Positions 32,616 to 45,984 are shown, numbered from the stretch's first letter. The stretch is DNA of 64,000 nucleotides from Crossaster papposus (GCA_037893245.1 JBAIAA010000109.1:62001-126000); one strand, 5' to 3'. Program-made: numbers and translations. Notes: generated by a model not told the origin, from the sequence alone.

Positions 32616-33934
32616 CCTCTGGTTCAGTTCCCCATATGTTACCTTAGTTAACACATAAATGATTTCCAATGCTTGACAGACATACATTTTTTTTAAATGC
32701 GCAGGAAATTTGCTGCACATTTAGCACAATCGATTGTTGATAACATTAGAAGGAACACTACTGTATATGATTGCGGATGTGTATTCGAATTCGCGCTAAA
32801 ATGAATTATCGATACTATATTCAGTGCACATTCTGGAAATATAGTACCCGGAATTGAATTCTCCATTGCAGTATTCAACAGTCAAAAGGGGTAATTCCAT
32901 TTCAGCAGTTAGCAGTCACTGGCCAAATAAGATCATTCCAATTAATGAGGTCGTTAACAATTTTTCTAATGTTCACATTTAAATTCGTATTTTCCTATAT
33001 AAAGGCGAATTCTGAAGAGAATACAGAATTACACTTATTCTGCGTTATACATGTACCTTTTAGTAAAGCATTTTTTTTACAAAAAGAAGAAACGCGATTA
33101 GAAATGGGAATGGGGAAAACAATCCACATGAAAAGAACAACCTTTTGTATTAGTTAATTTTATAACGACCCCCTGAAATGTTAAGCTTTAATTTCTTAAA
33201 AGCATTTTTTGTTTTTAATTCGACATGGTCCGAACATTACCAGAAATAAAAAATAAAACATAAAGACCAGTGCAAACGATCCCAAGACAATAGCGAAATA
33301 TTTGTTTTTTTCATTTCAAATTTATCACCATAACTTGTTTAACTTTACCTACTGTAACACTCTTCTAAATACAGGGTACAGGCTTTAGCCGGGAAAACCT
33401 ATAGTAGAAATGTAACTGAAGAATGGTGAAACTGAAGTTTTGAATGCCTATACATGAAATAGAATGACTAAAACGAACATGAATGAACAGAACGAAATCA
33501 TGTGTGCACAAACACGAAATTGAATGCAATAGTACATGTACATGTAGCTAAAAAGAAACCCTAGTTTAATTGAATTAGGGGGAAAAGTGTGAATTTAAAT
33601 GCGTGTTTAATGAAATTCAATATATATTTGTAATGAAATTGGCCGGGAAAACATTATGAATTTCAAATATTTGTTTTAGTTAAATGTATAATAATAGTTG
33701 GCACTTGTAATTCATTGTACAATCAAGATTACCATCTTACACCTTTAATACGTTACATTGTAGAATAAACATTGTGTCCGACAGTACCGTTAACACTGTG
33801 TTCAGCCATTGCAACTTGCTAGCTACTTCTATAAACATTTTTCAGAAGCTAAACATTGCGCGTTTAATTATAAGAACGAATGATAAATCGCTAGATATTT
33901 TTGATCAATACCATGTTCGTGTTTGAACGCATTT

Positions 33935-34440
33935 AAAAGGAATAACAAGACAGTATTTAGAAACGTGTTTCAATGTTAAAGACATGTTTAAAATATGCCA
34001 AAAACTGTTTTATGCTATTTTAAAAAAGAAATTATTCAAATTCACGAAATCTCGCATTCAATTTTGCCCGGAAAAAAAAACAAGCTTTTTCCGAACCAAT
34101 TTAGTCATTTATCATTCATTGTCAAAGTGTGGTCACTCTATTGAAACATTGGATTGAGAATATTCGTCATTACAGATGAAATTGGTCTAAGCTGTTGCTA
34201 TAGACGAATCTGGTCTGTAATGACGAATATTCTCGACCTGGTGTTTGAAAGGGTGACCTGGTGTTTAAAAGGGTGACCAAGCGTTTAAATCGAATGATAA
34301 ATTACCTAATTTGTTTGGAAATGTTTGTTCGAACGAAATTGAATTTGAGAGTGGGTAAATTCGAAGATAAACAAACATGTTTTAAAATAGCTAGGAAAAC
34401 CTATACAAATATAACCTTAAAAGGAAAGTTCTTTTTTTCT
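33935..34440. repeat. long inverted repeat, unit 2 (central stem 34156-34234)
   Basis: Here the central 21-base stem is perfect: GAGAATATTCGTCATTACAG (plus A) at 34156-34176 and its exact complement at 34214-34234, with a 37-base loop containing an inner GTCTA/TAGAC pair. The size resembles a miRNA precursor but the outer arms extend far beyond that. Confidence 0.75.
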
Positions 34441-35146
34441 GGCTGTTAACAACTATTGCCAGATTATTGTCAAAATGCGTACGATACTAAATAAACATGT
34501 ACCGGTACGCGTTCGCTTCCGCGCATTTATTGTCGCGAAATATTGATATGATTCGTGCCTATACCCAGCATTGACAGTACTTGATCGACACATTGCGGTT
34601 ACATTATGTGCTGCGTAGTTGTTATTGTATAATTATATTTATAAAATTGTGTTTAATGATATTTTACCATTTTGTAGATAAGCTAGATCAGTTCATTTTT
34701 TTGGCAGTTGTGCCTCATATGAATCTGTTTGATAATAATTATAATTACTAAAAGATATTAGAGCCATTTTTTTAGGCCTGTGCTTAAGTTGATTGAGTGT
34801 TTTTGAGCCAAATATTATTGTTACACACACGTTAATGTAACTCTAGGGTTTCAGCTAACTGTATTTTGCACTGTAGCTCACACCAGTGTGAAGGATGTTT
34901 TATTAATGACTTCATTGTATTGGCATATTATTGTGCGACATTTAAATCTTTGTAAGATTGTGTCAATTTGACGATTTTTGAATTAATTGCAATTGTACTT
35001 TTGTCTACAGTGTGGTTAGACTTAATTATTTGTTACTGTGCAAACTGTGTGCAGACTAGATGGATTTTAAGTCAGTGATTTAGGCCTGATACTGTATTTT
35101 AACAAGTCATATTTTGTGTGTACATTGCCAGACGTGTATCCCAGCC

Positions 35147-35254
35147 ATGTCTGTGCCAGACTATTTCTAAGTCACATACATGTAGTGCTTCAGCTGAGAC
35201 CATAGTTTGTGCATTCAAATATATTTTACGTGAATATGATGAAGATGCCTGCCC
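35147..35254 (+). pseudogene. MSVPDF ORF remnant, unit 2
   Basis: Starts like the other copies, but loss of bases in GACTTTATTTC breaks the frame after MSVPDYF. A TACATGTA insertion lies at 35177-35184, and after DEDACP the sequence jumps by deletion into the unit tail. Non-functional. Confidence 0.6.
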
Positions 35255-35605
35255 GAAATATGGTGAATGGCACCCCGGAAAAGTTTGTTATTCTCTAGAG
35301 ACTTGTTGGGAAAGGAGCCCAAAACTCGTTAAGAAAGAAAATATTTGGTTATTTTTTTTACTAGAATTTTCTACAATTCTACTAGATGGAAAGTTCTCAC
35401 TCCTCCTACATGTACAGTACATGTACCTCCGAGCCAAATCTTTTCAGTATCGTAAAGCCTGGTTTATTATAGTCGGTCGCGCGACTGAACAATTGACGCA
35501 CAATCATCCGATACAGGCGGTTTATTTTGCAAGTCAGGTTCTCGGATTCTATTGCAAATGACTAACAAACCTTTTTAAGAAAAAAACTTAAAAACAAAAA
35601 ATCAA

Positions 35606-35682
35606 TTGGTTTTCATGGGATTCGATTCCGCGCCTCCGATTTAATAATCCTGTGCATTATCCACTACGGTACAGCAATGTCT
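35606..35682 (-). repeat. tRNA-like (SINE-like) sequence, unit 3
   Basis: Clearest copy: minus strand CTGTACCGTAGTGGATAATG (box A-like) and GCGCGGAATCGAATCCCATG (box B-like). Anticodon arm irregular. Confidence 0.4.
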
Positions 35683-36266
35683 CGTTCAGTTGCATAATTC
35701 CATAATGTGATAGCTCTTGTGTGGTACAAAAATAAGAGTCGCGTCCCGTGCAGGACACTATCATTTTTTATAAAAACCATCTGATGACAACATTTTACAA
35801 GGGTCGTTTTCCAAAACCCCAGCTATAGGCTCCGACACCATTACCATTGCCAAACTTTCAAAATCTTTTTAAAATACTTGAAACTCTCTCACAGCTGTTT
35901 AGACTTTACAGACAAAACGATGACCAACATGCCATCTTTTCTTTTCTTTTAAATTTTTGGTGGGTTGACCCGTGGCGTTTTGGAGAATTCTCACCCGAAG
36001 AAGACCACCGGGTACTTCAGCTAGTGTTTAAGCGCAATATTGGTGATAGCGTCAACATTAAGATTGTTAAAATTATCGGGCATAATAAATGTTTAAGAAA
36101 GTGATATGAAACATTAATCATTCAAAAGGACATTGAAGAGTGGGTCCACGTAAATATTTCATATAAGTGTCCTCGGTATTTATTTTGTTTTAAATATGAA
36201 AGGACTTGTTGAGCAATGCTGTATTAATAATGTTTTAGTTCACAACGAGTATTGTTTCCTCCTTGT

Positions 36267-36485
36267 ATATAATAATAATAATGTCTTGGATTTATATAGC
36301 ACTTTTCACACCCGAAGGGCATCTCAAAGCGCTTCCAACATTATTACCCCTGGTCACTGGGCCATTTTCAATCCTTAAACCATCTCAGCTCCCTGGGGAG
36401 TATACAGCCTGTGCTGCAATATACCGGTATGCCCTACTAGGCTAAATCAATCACAATACTGTAACTATCTCTGCCCTCACAGGTG
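36267..36485. mobile_element. SINE-like insertion with ATA-rich head, upstream of copy 3
   Basis: Same insertion and site as 28891-29103, differing by short changes including TACTGTA at 36457-36463 in place of TA. Confidence 0.65.
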
Positions 36486-37639
36486 CCACCAATAGAATGT
36501 TATCAGAAAATGGTATGTAAGAAATGCTGTGGAGGAGGTTTGTTTAGATTTTCGCCATCAAAAATGCTGGCTATTCAGTAGGAGTAATTCACAGGCCTAC
36601 ATGTACAACTCACTCTTATAAATTAAAAAAGGAGCCAGATTCATAAAAGTACATTTTGTGTGTGTATTATTCCTTGGTATTATTACCTTAAACCGAAGGA
36701 AAACCTCAAATTTTCTTTTTTCAGTTGTTTGGGAAAATAACCATTTTTGATGCAGTACTGCCTAAAGAGGATACAATCCCCCAAACTTTTCTCACCAGAG
36801 ATAAAAAGACCAATGTTGGCTCCAAGCCAATCCAAAAGGAAAACATTCTGAGACCCCTGGCAAGTTGACTTTTTGAGGGACAAAAATAGGAACAAATTTC
36901 AATTTTACAAGTTCTAAAGACAAGCTTTAACGCATGTTCTGAAAATAGCATAAGGGTGACATTTAAAACATTTTATTTTTTTCTCAAGTAAGGGCAATGA
37001 TGATTCTTTGTAATGATATACATGTAGTTGATAAATTTGCATTTTGGCTGGGTGATTTTTTCAAATTATAAGCAAAAGACAAAATGGCCTGTTGGCATTG
37101 CAACAGACCATAAACAAAATGCAAGTTCTATTTTCGTTACTTGCTTACCAAGTTATTTCATATTAAAAAAAACACCATAATTGACGAGGACACTTCTTTG
37201 AAATATTTACGTAGACACACTCTTAAGTATTGTTTTTGTTTTTTTGTTGTGATGGCGATGATGTATGCAAGTTGTCCATTGTGATCATCAATACAAAGGA
37301 GTCTAGATGTTGTTTTGTAACGCAACTCATAATATTTGCGACTTCATTAAATTTCAGCTTGTGGCCTTCGGTAGAAGGAGTTACCATAGTAACCAGAGAA
37401 TTGCCTCTTATTGTCACTAGATTCATTAAAACTAGATCAATATCGTGGATAGCTATAATAATACTGTAAAGACTCCTCTTAATAGACAAATTTATCTCCG
37501 ACTTTCTCATGCAAGTTTTGAGAATGGAATCAACCAGCGTAAAATTGATATGAACGCATATGCAATCTCCCGACTGTCCGTATCTTCAGCGCTTAACGTT
37601 TATTCAGAATCTCACAGACCGATGAGGTTATCAGCTTAC

Positions 37640-38051
37640 GATAAAACATCAGCCAATCAAAGGCTACAGTTTGTAACTGCGGGAATAATGACCAATTACT
37701 AGTCACTGACGTGAATGACGTACTCACTTGGTTAACAAATCAGAGAGAATTAGAGATACACGTCGACTGCTTCAACCTATTCCTTTCTGTAAACTATACC
37801 AAGTCCCACCATCACCAGGCCTCTGTATCACAGGAGCATCCTAGCATTTGTATAGAGAGGACAGCAGCCGAAAGCAGTACGGCTTGACTTGTAGTCGTGG
37901 AACAACCATTGTGGATAGTTAAATCAGACACGACAACTCAGAAGATTTTTTCCCCGTGATTTCAACTATATGTGGCTCGCATTATACAAAAACAAATAAA
38001 ACAAACTGTAATCGACGTTACGTCATCTGATTTTAACGAATCCTTTAAGTA
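37640..38051 (+). promoter_or_regulatory. promoter of lectin copy 3
   Basis: Retains the double TGACGT (ACGTGAATGACGTAC) and TTACGTCA. The downstream CCAAT box is mutated to AACAAATCAGAG. TATA-like ATTATACAAAAAC present. Confidence 0.45.
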
Positions 38052-39098
38052 ATGGAAGCAATGGCGAAACTGACTTTTACTGGGTTTCAACTATTTCACA
38101 TAGTATTCATCATATGTCAGGGAGCTACCTCGTCCGTCTCTGGATATGAAACTTCTTACGCAGGGAAACATGTGTTTTATGCCGCAGAAAATCGCGCCCT
38201 AAAAGGGTTTGCGTTTGCAACCAAAATTGTACGATCTCGTGTCATCTGCGGACGTGAATGCAGCATGGATCAACATTGCAAGTCTTTTAACTTTAATGAC
38301 TGCAGTAAAATGTGCGAGTTAAACCTTGCCACAAGACGGCAGCATCTTGACTACTTCAATGCAACTCAAGGGAGCGTGTACTTTGATGCAGATGAGGACA
38401 CACCTCTCTACTCACTGGCTGATAGTTCCTTGAATCGCTACAAAAGTTGCAAGATGCTCTTAGATGCTGGTTATTGTTCAAGCGGTATCTACACAATCTA
38501 CCCAGAGGAATTCGGCAATGTCAGTCTTCGTGTCTACTGTGACATGGAAACTGACGGCGGGGGATGGATCGTGTTTCAGAGGCGACAAGATGGCAGCGTG
38601 GACTTCTACCGTAACTGGGCTGATTACCAGTCTGGCTTTGGCAATCTGTCCGATGAGTTCTGGTTAGGTAACGACAACTTGGTGACTCTGACGTCTGATG
38701 ATTCACGTGGATCATGGGAGCTACGAGTTGACTTAGAGGACTGGGACGGTAACGCGGCATGGGCAAAGTACTCAGATTTCCAAATATCCCCGGGTGAGTA
38801 CACTCTGAATTATGACCAATACGATGCCAGCAGCACTGCCAGTAACTCTCTTGGGTATCACAGAGGGCATCGCTTTACGACAAAGGATCGTGACAATGAT
38901 GATGCATTGAAATTTAATTGCGCACAAATAAACAAAGGAGCCTGGTGGTTTAATCTGTGTTTAGCGTCTCACTTGAATGGTGGATATTACCCAGATGAGA
39001 ATGCCGGTGATGCCAAGGGCGTACAATGGCGTTCATGGAAATCGCGTTCTTATTCTATGAAAGCATGTGGCATGAAAATGCGTGAAATTGTATCTTGA
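38052..39098 (+). CDS. secreted PAN/apple plus fibrinogen-domain lectin, copy 3
   Basis: 348 codons, same domains. Specific features: Cys at 142 (GYCSS), PEEFGNVSLR, DWDGNAAW, SNSLGYHRGHRFT before the calcium site DRDND, then ALKFNCAQINKGAWWFNLCL. The last third from codon 183 to 320 is identical at DNA level to copy 4 (38600-39011). The C-terminus KSRSYSMKACGMKMREIVS instead resembles copy 5, as does the 3' flank. Intact frame. Confidence 0.92.
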   Translation: MEAMAKLTFTGFQLFHIVFIICQGATSSVSGYETSYAGKHVFYAAENRALKGFAFATKIVRSRVICGRECSMDQHCKSFNFNDCSKMCELNLATRRQHLDYFNATQGSVYFDADEDTPLYSLADSSLNRYKSCKMLLDAGYCSSGIYTIYPEEFGNVSLRVYCDMETDGGGWIVFQRRQDGSVDFYRNWADYQSGFGNLSDEFWLGNDNLVTLTSDDSRGSWELRVDLEDWDGNAAWAKYSDFQISPGEYTLNYDQYDASSTASNSLGYHRGHRFTTKDRDNDDALKFNCAQINKGAWWFNLCLASHLNGGYYPDENAGDAKGVQWRSWKSRSYSMKACGMKMREIVS

Positions 39099-39394
39099 AT
39101 GCCGTATCCTATATATTGTATATTATATAGGTTTTCCAGGCCAAATTAAAAAAAAAAAAAATCATTCAAATTAACACCAGGCTTATTCAATTTCGTTTCA
39201 AATGAACGCTTTGTTGCATCAGCATTTAACAGTCAAAAGGAGTAATTCTATTTCAGCAGTTAGCATTCACTGGCCAAATAAGATCATTCAAATTCACGAG
39301 GTCGTCAACCATTCAATTGGCAAACATTTTTTAATGTTCACATTCAAATTCGTATTTACCTACAGTATATAAATTCTGAATTAAGAGAATACAG

Positions 39395-39890
39395 AATAAC
39401 GGGTACACGGTTACACGGTTACCCGACCGTTCAAACGGTTACACGGTTACATCTTTCTCCGGTTCGGATCTTTTTTTAAATATTAAAAAAAAAAAAAAAT
39501 AATAATATTTTTTTATTTTTTTTTAATACAAAAAACCTATCAATTTTGTCAACTTTGTCCGGGTTTCGTTGGAGCTTTGGTTGGGAAAAGAGATGGTTTT
39601 GTTGGAGCAGGTCAAAAAAAGTACAAATGATTAAATTGTGTATGGACTGATAGCTTATCTAACATCATGTACTGTAGTCGGCCTACATTACAAAAAGTGA
39701 TGCAGACAATTAGCAATCGCAGAACTGCGCAAATTAGAAGCACTAATTAGATATGCATTACAGGCCCGTGCATTTTTTTTATTATTATTATTATTATTAT
39801 TGTGGTTTTTTTTGTTTTGTTTTTACATTGGTTACGGTTAACCGTAAAACATACGGTTACTCGGATAATTTGATAACCGCAAACTGGCAG
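39395..39890. mobile_element. 0.5-kb insertion with CGGTTAC repeats, unit 3 only
   Basis: Left end has repeated ACACGGTTAC and GGTTACCCGACCG; right end has GGTTACGGTTAACCG and CGGTTACTCGGATAA. AT-rich centre with poly(A) and (ATT)n. It replaces about 60 bases found in the other units. Class unknown; similar terminal style to 27393-28465. Confidence 0.6.
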
Positions 39891-40734
39891 GCTTTCATTT
39901 TGGAATGAAAAGAAACGCGATTAGAAAAAGAACTGTGGAAACAATATACAAGAAAAGAACAACCTTTTTGTTTTAGTTAATTTTATAACGACCCCCTGAT
40001 AATTTTAAGCTTTTGTTTCTTAAAAGCATTTGCTATTTTTTTTAAGTGATATGGTCCAAACATTAGCAGAAATAAAGAATAAAACATAAAGACCAGTGCA
40101 AACGATCACAAGACAATAGCGAAAGATTTAGTTTTCATTTCAAACTTACCACCATAACCTTTCAAACATTACATAACACTCTTCTAAATAAGGGGTACAG
40201 GCTTTAGCCGGGAAAACCTATAGTAGAAATTTAACTGAAGAATGGTGAAACTGTAGTCTTGAATGCCTATACATAAAATAGAATGACTAAAACGAACATG
40301 AATGAAAAGAACGAAATCATGGGTGGACAAACACAAAATTGAATGCATAGTAACTAAAAAGAAACCCTAGTTTGATTGAATTAGGGGGAAATGCGTGAAT
40401 TTAAATGCGTGTTAATGACATTAAATTAATTTGTGATGAATTTGGCCAGGAAAACCTATATGAATTTCGAATATTTGTTTTAGTTATAATAATAGTTAGC
40501 ACTTGTAATTCATTGTACAATCAAGATTACCATCTTACACCTTTAATACGTTGCATTGTAGAATAAACATTGTGTCCGACCGTACCGTCAACACTGTGTT
40601 CAGCCATCGCAACTTGCTAGCCACTCCAAAAGTTAAACATTGCGCTTGTATAGTAATTATAAGAATGAATGATAAATCACTAGATATTTTCGATCAATAC
40701 CTTGTTCGTGTTTGAACGCGTTTAAAAGGAATAA

Positions 40735-41220
40735 CAACACAGTATTTAGAAACGTGTTTCAATGTTAAAGACAGGTTTAAAATTGGCCAACAAATGTGTT
40801 ATGCTATTCTAAAATATTTTTTATTCAAATTCACGAACTCTCACGTTCAATTCCGTCCAGAAAAATTACGAGCTTTTTCCAAACCAATTTAGTCATTTAT
40901 CATTTAATGTCAAAGTGTGGTCACTCTGTTTAAACATTGAATTGAGAATATTCGTCATTACAGATCAAATTGGTCTAAGCTGTTGCTATAGACGAATCTG
41001 GTCTGTAATGACGAAAATATTCTCGACCTCTATTTAAAAGGGGCGACCAAACATTTAAATCAAATGATAAATTACTTAATTGGTTTGGTAAAAGCATGGG
41101 AAATTTTTCTTCGAACGAAATTGAATTTGAGTGGGTAAATTCAAAGATAAAAAAACCCCCAATGTTTTAAAATAGAAAGTAAAACCTATACAAATATAAC
41201 CTTAAAAGGAAAGTTCTTTT
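40735..41220. repeat. long inverted repeat, unit 3 (central stem 40944-41024)
   Basis: Central arms GAGAATATTCGTCATTACAG (plus A) and TCTGTAATGACGAAAATATT (plus CTC), two extra bases on the right arm. Outer arms as in the other units. Confidence 0.7.
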
Positions 41221-41906
41221 TTTCTGGCTGTTAACAACTATTGTCAAATTATTGTCAAAATGCGTACGATACTAATAAACATGTACGCATTCACTTCCGC
41301 GCATTTACAAAATGTATTGTCGCGAAATATTGATGTGATTTGTGCCTATACCCAGCATTGACAGGACTTAGTCAACACATTGCGGTTACATTTTGTGCTG
41401 CGTAGTTTTCTTTGTATACTTGTAATTATATTTATAGAGTTGTGTTTAATGATATTTTACAGTTCATTTTTCTGGCAGTTGTGTCTCATATGAATCTGTT
41501 TGACAATAATAATTATTACTAAAACAAATTAGAGCCATTTTTTTAGGCCTGTGCTTAAGTTGATTGAGTGTTTTTGAGCCAAATATTATTGTTACACACA
41601 CGTTAATGTAACTCTAGGTTTTCAGCTAACTGTATTTTGCACTGTAGTTCACACCAGTGTGAACGATGTTTTATCATTGACTTGGCATACTATTGTGTGA
41701 CATTTAAATCTTTGTAAGATTGTGTCATTTAGAGGATTTTTGTATTAATTGCAATTGTACTTTTGTCTACAGTGTGGTTAGACTTAATTAATTTTTACTG
41801 CGCAAACTGTGTGCAGACTAGATGGATTTTAAGTCAGTGATTTAGGTTTGATACTGTATTTTAACAAGTCATATTTTGTATACATTGCCAGATATGTATC
41901 ACAGCC

Positions 41907-42113
41907 ATGTCTGTGCCAGACTTTATTTCTAAGTCACATAGTGCTTTAGCCGAGACCATAGTTTGTGCATTCACATATATTTTACGTGAATATGATGAAG
42001 ATGCATGTCCTGTTGGTAGATGTGTGGTAAATAGCATTGAAGCTGCATTAAATGATAGATTCACTGCATTTTTGAAATTCTTTAAAAAGCCTAGTGAATA
42101 TACTGAATTATAG
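41907..42113 (+). CDS. MSVPDF ORF, unit 3; unknown function
   Basis: 68 codons: MSVPDFISKSHSALAETIV, AFTYILREYDEDACPVGRC, then a different C-terminus (FKKPSEYTEL) after a small indel. See 25236-25526 for discussion. Confidence 0.35.
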   Translation: MSVPDFISKSHSALAETIVCAFTYILREYDEDACPVGRCVVNSIEAALNDRFTAFLKFFKKPSEYTEL

Positions 42114-43005
42114 TCACCTGGCCTTATTACGTGTTGTCATACAGTTGAAGTGGTAGGTACAATTTTGGAGGAGGCTGAGCCACTTGTTATTGAGCCAGTT
42201 TTAATTGAAGATGCTAACTTTGTAATGTCGAGGTGACAGGAGGAGTTCTTGTTTCTCTTACTGCGAGTGTTTTTAATGATAGCCTCCATGTAGTTAGCTT
42301 GAGTACTTTAAAGTGTTATTTACTTGGTGTGCCAGATGGCGAAGCTGAAGGAAAAGTGTTTTGAACCAAATGTTGTTCATCGTAAAGAATTTATTTAAAA
42401 GTACCTGTACGATATAAACATTCACACAACCATTCATTAAAAATGGGGCGTTTTTATGTTATTCTCATTTAAAACAAAATTCTGGTGTCAGAAAAGTGAT
42501 CCCTGACACTCAAGCTGTTTTGGTGTAGTCTGATTTCAGCCAATAAAGTGTTCACCTTTTGTGGACATGTAAAAAAAACATTTCTGAATTGATGCAGTGT
42601 GCAATTTATGGTAAACACACAACGTGTATCGTACATTGAATGATAATTACTGGAAAAACAGGTGCGTGCATGTCGTGTCCGATGTAAACAACCGAATTGT
42701 TTTCATCTTTTCCCATTATGTCAATTTCCTTTTAACCATGAAATAAAAAAAATAAAAAAAATCTAAAGCTTGATTATTTTGGGGGATTTCAGGACATAGT
42801 ACCCCTTTAATTAAGTACGGTACAGGTACATACATCGTGTACATGTACGGTATTGTATTAAATTAGCAAAAGAATACGGTAATATACCGGTACGTACATG
42901 TAGAACAGAATAGGCGATGGATAAAATAATGAACTGATTGAGTAGTTTGCAACGGTATAATGTCTTTGGAAAAAAAAAAAAAAATTGCACCGTCAAAACC
43001 TGACC

Positions 43006-43914
43006 TTAAAGTTAAATTCCAGGCTCAATAATATGGTAACATACCGACTCCGCAGAGAATTTGTTTTGATTTGTAATTGAGAACGACACACGCGCTTATT
43101 ACATGTACATGTATATTAACGATTTCTTGCCATTCAGGAGTACAAGGGCGCGGCCATATTGTTTAAATTTTCCCGCCACGGCCGGGAAATTATGACGTAC
43201 ATGTAGTGTCTGCACCTCAATGCACATCGCTTTATAAAGGGGTTGCATTGACGTCACGCGCACTACGCGTACGCGCTAATCGCACGTACAACCATGCGGA
43301 GCGGTGAGGTCAAACAAAGTGTGTTTGACCTCACCGCTTCGCCCGGTTGTACGTGCGATTAGCGCGTACGCGTAGCGCGTGTGACATCACATGCATTAAC
43401 TTTATTGCCTGTTGTTCGCACTGGTATCCCACCTTGACGCGGCCAACTACAATAAGTGTGTATGTTGTACGGCGCCCGACTTTTGCGAGTACATGTATTG
43501 CATTTCTGTTTTTGTATTTTCTGAGAAGAATAGAAAATCTGTGAGCTAGTAATTATGGCATCAGGTCCTTCTCCGTATGATTTTGAGCGGCCACTTTCAC
43601 ATATACAGTACACATTGTGTATACACTATGCCGTACACAAAAGGGTTCACTTGCATTCCTTGTGCGTGCAGGGCAGCTATCGATTGGGCTTCGTATACTG
43701 ATGGTGCAGACACTACTGTATGTCACAATATCTCGGATGTACCGATAAACCAGAACAAAATGGCGGCTCGCATGACGGTAAGCGCAGTGCGATAAAATCT
43801 CTGTTTTATATGATTACCGAAACCGATAAAAATTAAATAAAAATCAAGTCAAAATGGCAATTGACACTCTTTAACATTATGCATTTATAAACTATGGGTG
43901 GAGTTTCCCTTTAA
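43006..43914. mobile_element. DNA element bounded by TTAA, unit 3
   Basis: Starts TTAAAGTTAAATTCCAGG and ends GGTGGAGTTTCCCTTTAA, weakly inverted; units 1 and 2 lack it. Interior holds ATGGCATCAGGTCCTTCTCC and AAAATGGCGGCTCGCATGAC, short open frames without a recognisable transposase. The same element lies in unit 4 (54000-54766) at the same site, so insertion preceded their separation. Confidence 0.7.
43236..43399. mobile_element. 164-bp palindromic MITE nested in the unit 3 element
   Basis: Flanked by CTTTAT on both sides (43230-43235 and 43400-43405); unit 4 has a single CTTTAT at this point. Arms pair almost perfectly (CGCGCTAATCGCACGTACAA and its complement; GGTGAGGTCAAACA and its complement). 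A recent nested insertion with a clear pre-insertion allele in the neighbouring unit. Confidence 0.9.
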
Positions 43915-44289
43915 GTTAATTGAAGAATGCTTGCAGTTAACAAGGCCGCGATTCTGCCCAAAATATGGTGAATGGTACATGTAATTTGACAAGTTGGTTA
44001 TTCTCTAGAGACTCGTGGGGAAAGGAGCCCAAAACTTGTGAGGAAAGAAAATATTTTGTTAGTTTTTTACTTCAAATTTATCCAATTCTACTAAATGGAA
44101 AGTTCTTGCTGTGCCTACCCCCTGAGTCAAATCTCTCCAGTATCGTAAAGCCTGGTTTATAGTCGGTCGCGCGACTGAAACATTGACGCACAATCATCCG
44201 ATACAGGCGGTTTATAGTTGCAAGTCAGGTTCCAGATTTTATTGCAAACGACTGACAAACCTGTTTAAGAAAAAAACTTAAAAACTAAA

Positions 44290-44372
44290 AATCAATTTGT
44301 TTTCATGGGATTAGATTTCGCGCCTCCAGAGAAATAATCCTGTGCATTATCCACTACGGTACAGCAATGTCT
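44290..44372 (-). repeat. tRNA-like (SINE-like) sequence, unit 4
   Basis: Minus strand CTGTACCGTAGTGGATAATG and GAAATCTAATCCC; the box B match is weaker than in unit 3. Confidence 0.35.
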
Positions 44373-44965
44373 CGTTTAGTTGCATCATATAAAAACCATC
44401 TTACATGTATGACAACAGTTAACAAAGGTCGTTTTCCAAAAATCACAGCTATAGGCTCCTAACACCCTCGCCATTGCCAAAATTGCAAAATCTTGTTAAA
44501 ATACTTGAAACCTTCTCACAGCTGTTTAGACTTTTCAGACGAAATGATGACCAACATGCCATCTTTCATTTTTTTCTTCAATTTTTGGTGGGTTGATCCG
44601 TGGTGTTTTGGAGAATTCTCACCCAAAGAAGACCAGCGGGTACTTCAGCTAGTGTTTAAGCGCAATATTGGTAATAGCGTCAACATTAAGTTTGGTACAA
44701 AATATTATCAGGCATAATAAATGTTTAAGAAAGTGATATGAAACAGTAATCATTCAAAAAGGCATTTAAGAGTGGGTCCACGTAAATATTTCATATAAGT
44801 GTCCTCGGCATTTTTGTTTTGTTAATATGAATGGACTTGTTGAGCAATGCTTTAGTTGGGTTCTGTATAAATAATGTTTTAGTTCACAACGAATATTGTT
44901 TCCTCCTTTTATATGCCACTAATGGAATGTTATCAGAAAATGGTATGTAAGAAATGCTGTGTGTG

Positions 44966-44966
44966 T

Positions 44967-44999
<33 letters not shown>
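44966..44999. repeat. poly(G) tract
   Basis: About 34 G after GTGTGTGT, replacing GGAGGAGG of the other units. Confidence 0.95.
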
Positions 45000-45002
<3 letters not shown>

Positions 45003-45984
45003 GTCTAGATTTTTGCCGTCAAAAATGCTGCTTATTCAGTAGGAGTAATTCACAGGCCTACAGCTCACTCTTATAATTTGAAAAAGGAGCCGGATTTATA
45101 AAAGTACAATTTGTGTGTGTACTATTACTTTAAACCGAAGGAAAACCTCAAATTTAATTTTTCAGTTTTTTGGGAAAATAACAATTTTTGATGCAGTACT
45201 GCCTAAAGAGGATACAATCCCCCACAATTTTCTCACCAGATATGAAAAGACCAATGTTGGCTCTAATCAAATCCAAAAGAAAAATATTATGAGACCCCTG
45301 GCAAATATATGGAATAGGGAACAAATTTCAATTTTACAAGTTCTAAAAACAAGCTTTAACGCATGTTCTGAAAATAGCATAAGGGTGACATTTAAAACAT
45401 TTTATTTTTTTCTCAAGTAAGGGCAATGATGATTCTTTTTATTGATATAGTTGATAAATTTGGATTCTGGCTGGGTGAATTTAAATTATAAGCAAAACAC
45501 AAAATGGCCTGTTGGCATTGCAACAGGTCATAAACAAAATGTACAATGTACATGTAAGTTCTATTTTCGTTACTTGCTTACCGAGTCCTTTCATATTAAA
45601 AAAACAACATAATTGACGAGGACACTTATTTGAAATATTTACGTTGACCCACTTTTAGGTTTTTTTTTTTTTTTTTAAGTGATGGCGATGTTGTAAGTTT
45701 TCCCTTTTCATCATTAATACAAAGGAGTCTAGAGTTAGTTTTGTAACGCAAAGTTCTCAAAATATTTGCGACTTTATTAAATTTCAGCTTGTGGCCTTCG
45801 GTAGGAGTTACCATAGTAACCAGAAAATGGCCTGTTATTGTCACTAGATTCAGTAAAACTAGATCAATATTGTGGTAGCTATAATAATACTGGAATCAAC
45901 CAGCATGAAATTGATATGAACGCATGCAATCTCCCGATTGTCCGTGCCTTTAGCGCACAGACCGATGAGGTTATCAGCCTACGA

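Larger units (their letters stand above)
27111..35568. repeat. lectin array unit 2
   Basis: Holds lectin copy 2 (30653-31696). It has a 1.07-kb insertion (27393-28465), a SINE-like insertion (28891-29103) and a deletion of about 1.4 kb at 35253 that removes most of the MSVPDF ORF and everything up to GAAATATGGTGAATGG. Confidence 0.85.
35569..44258. repeat. lectin array unit 3
   Basis: Holds lectin copy 3 (38052-39098). Shares the SINE-like insertion with unit 2, the large 3'-flank deletion with unit 5 and the element at 43006-43914 with unit 4. Has a private insertion (39395-39890) after the gene. Confidence 0.85.
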
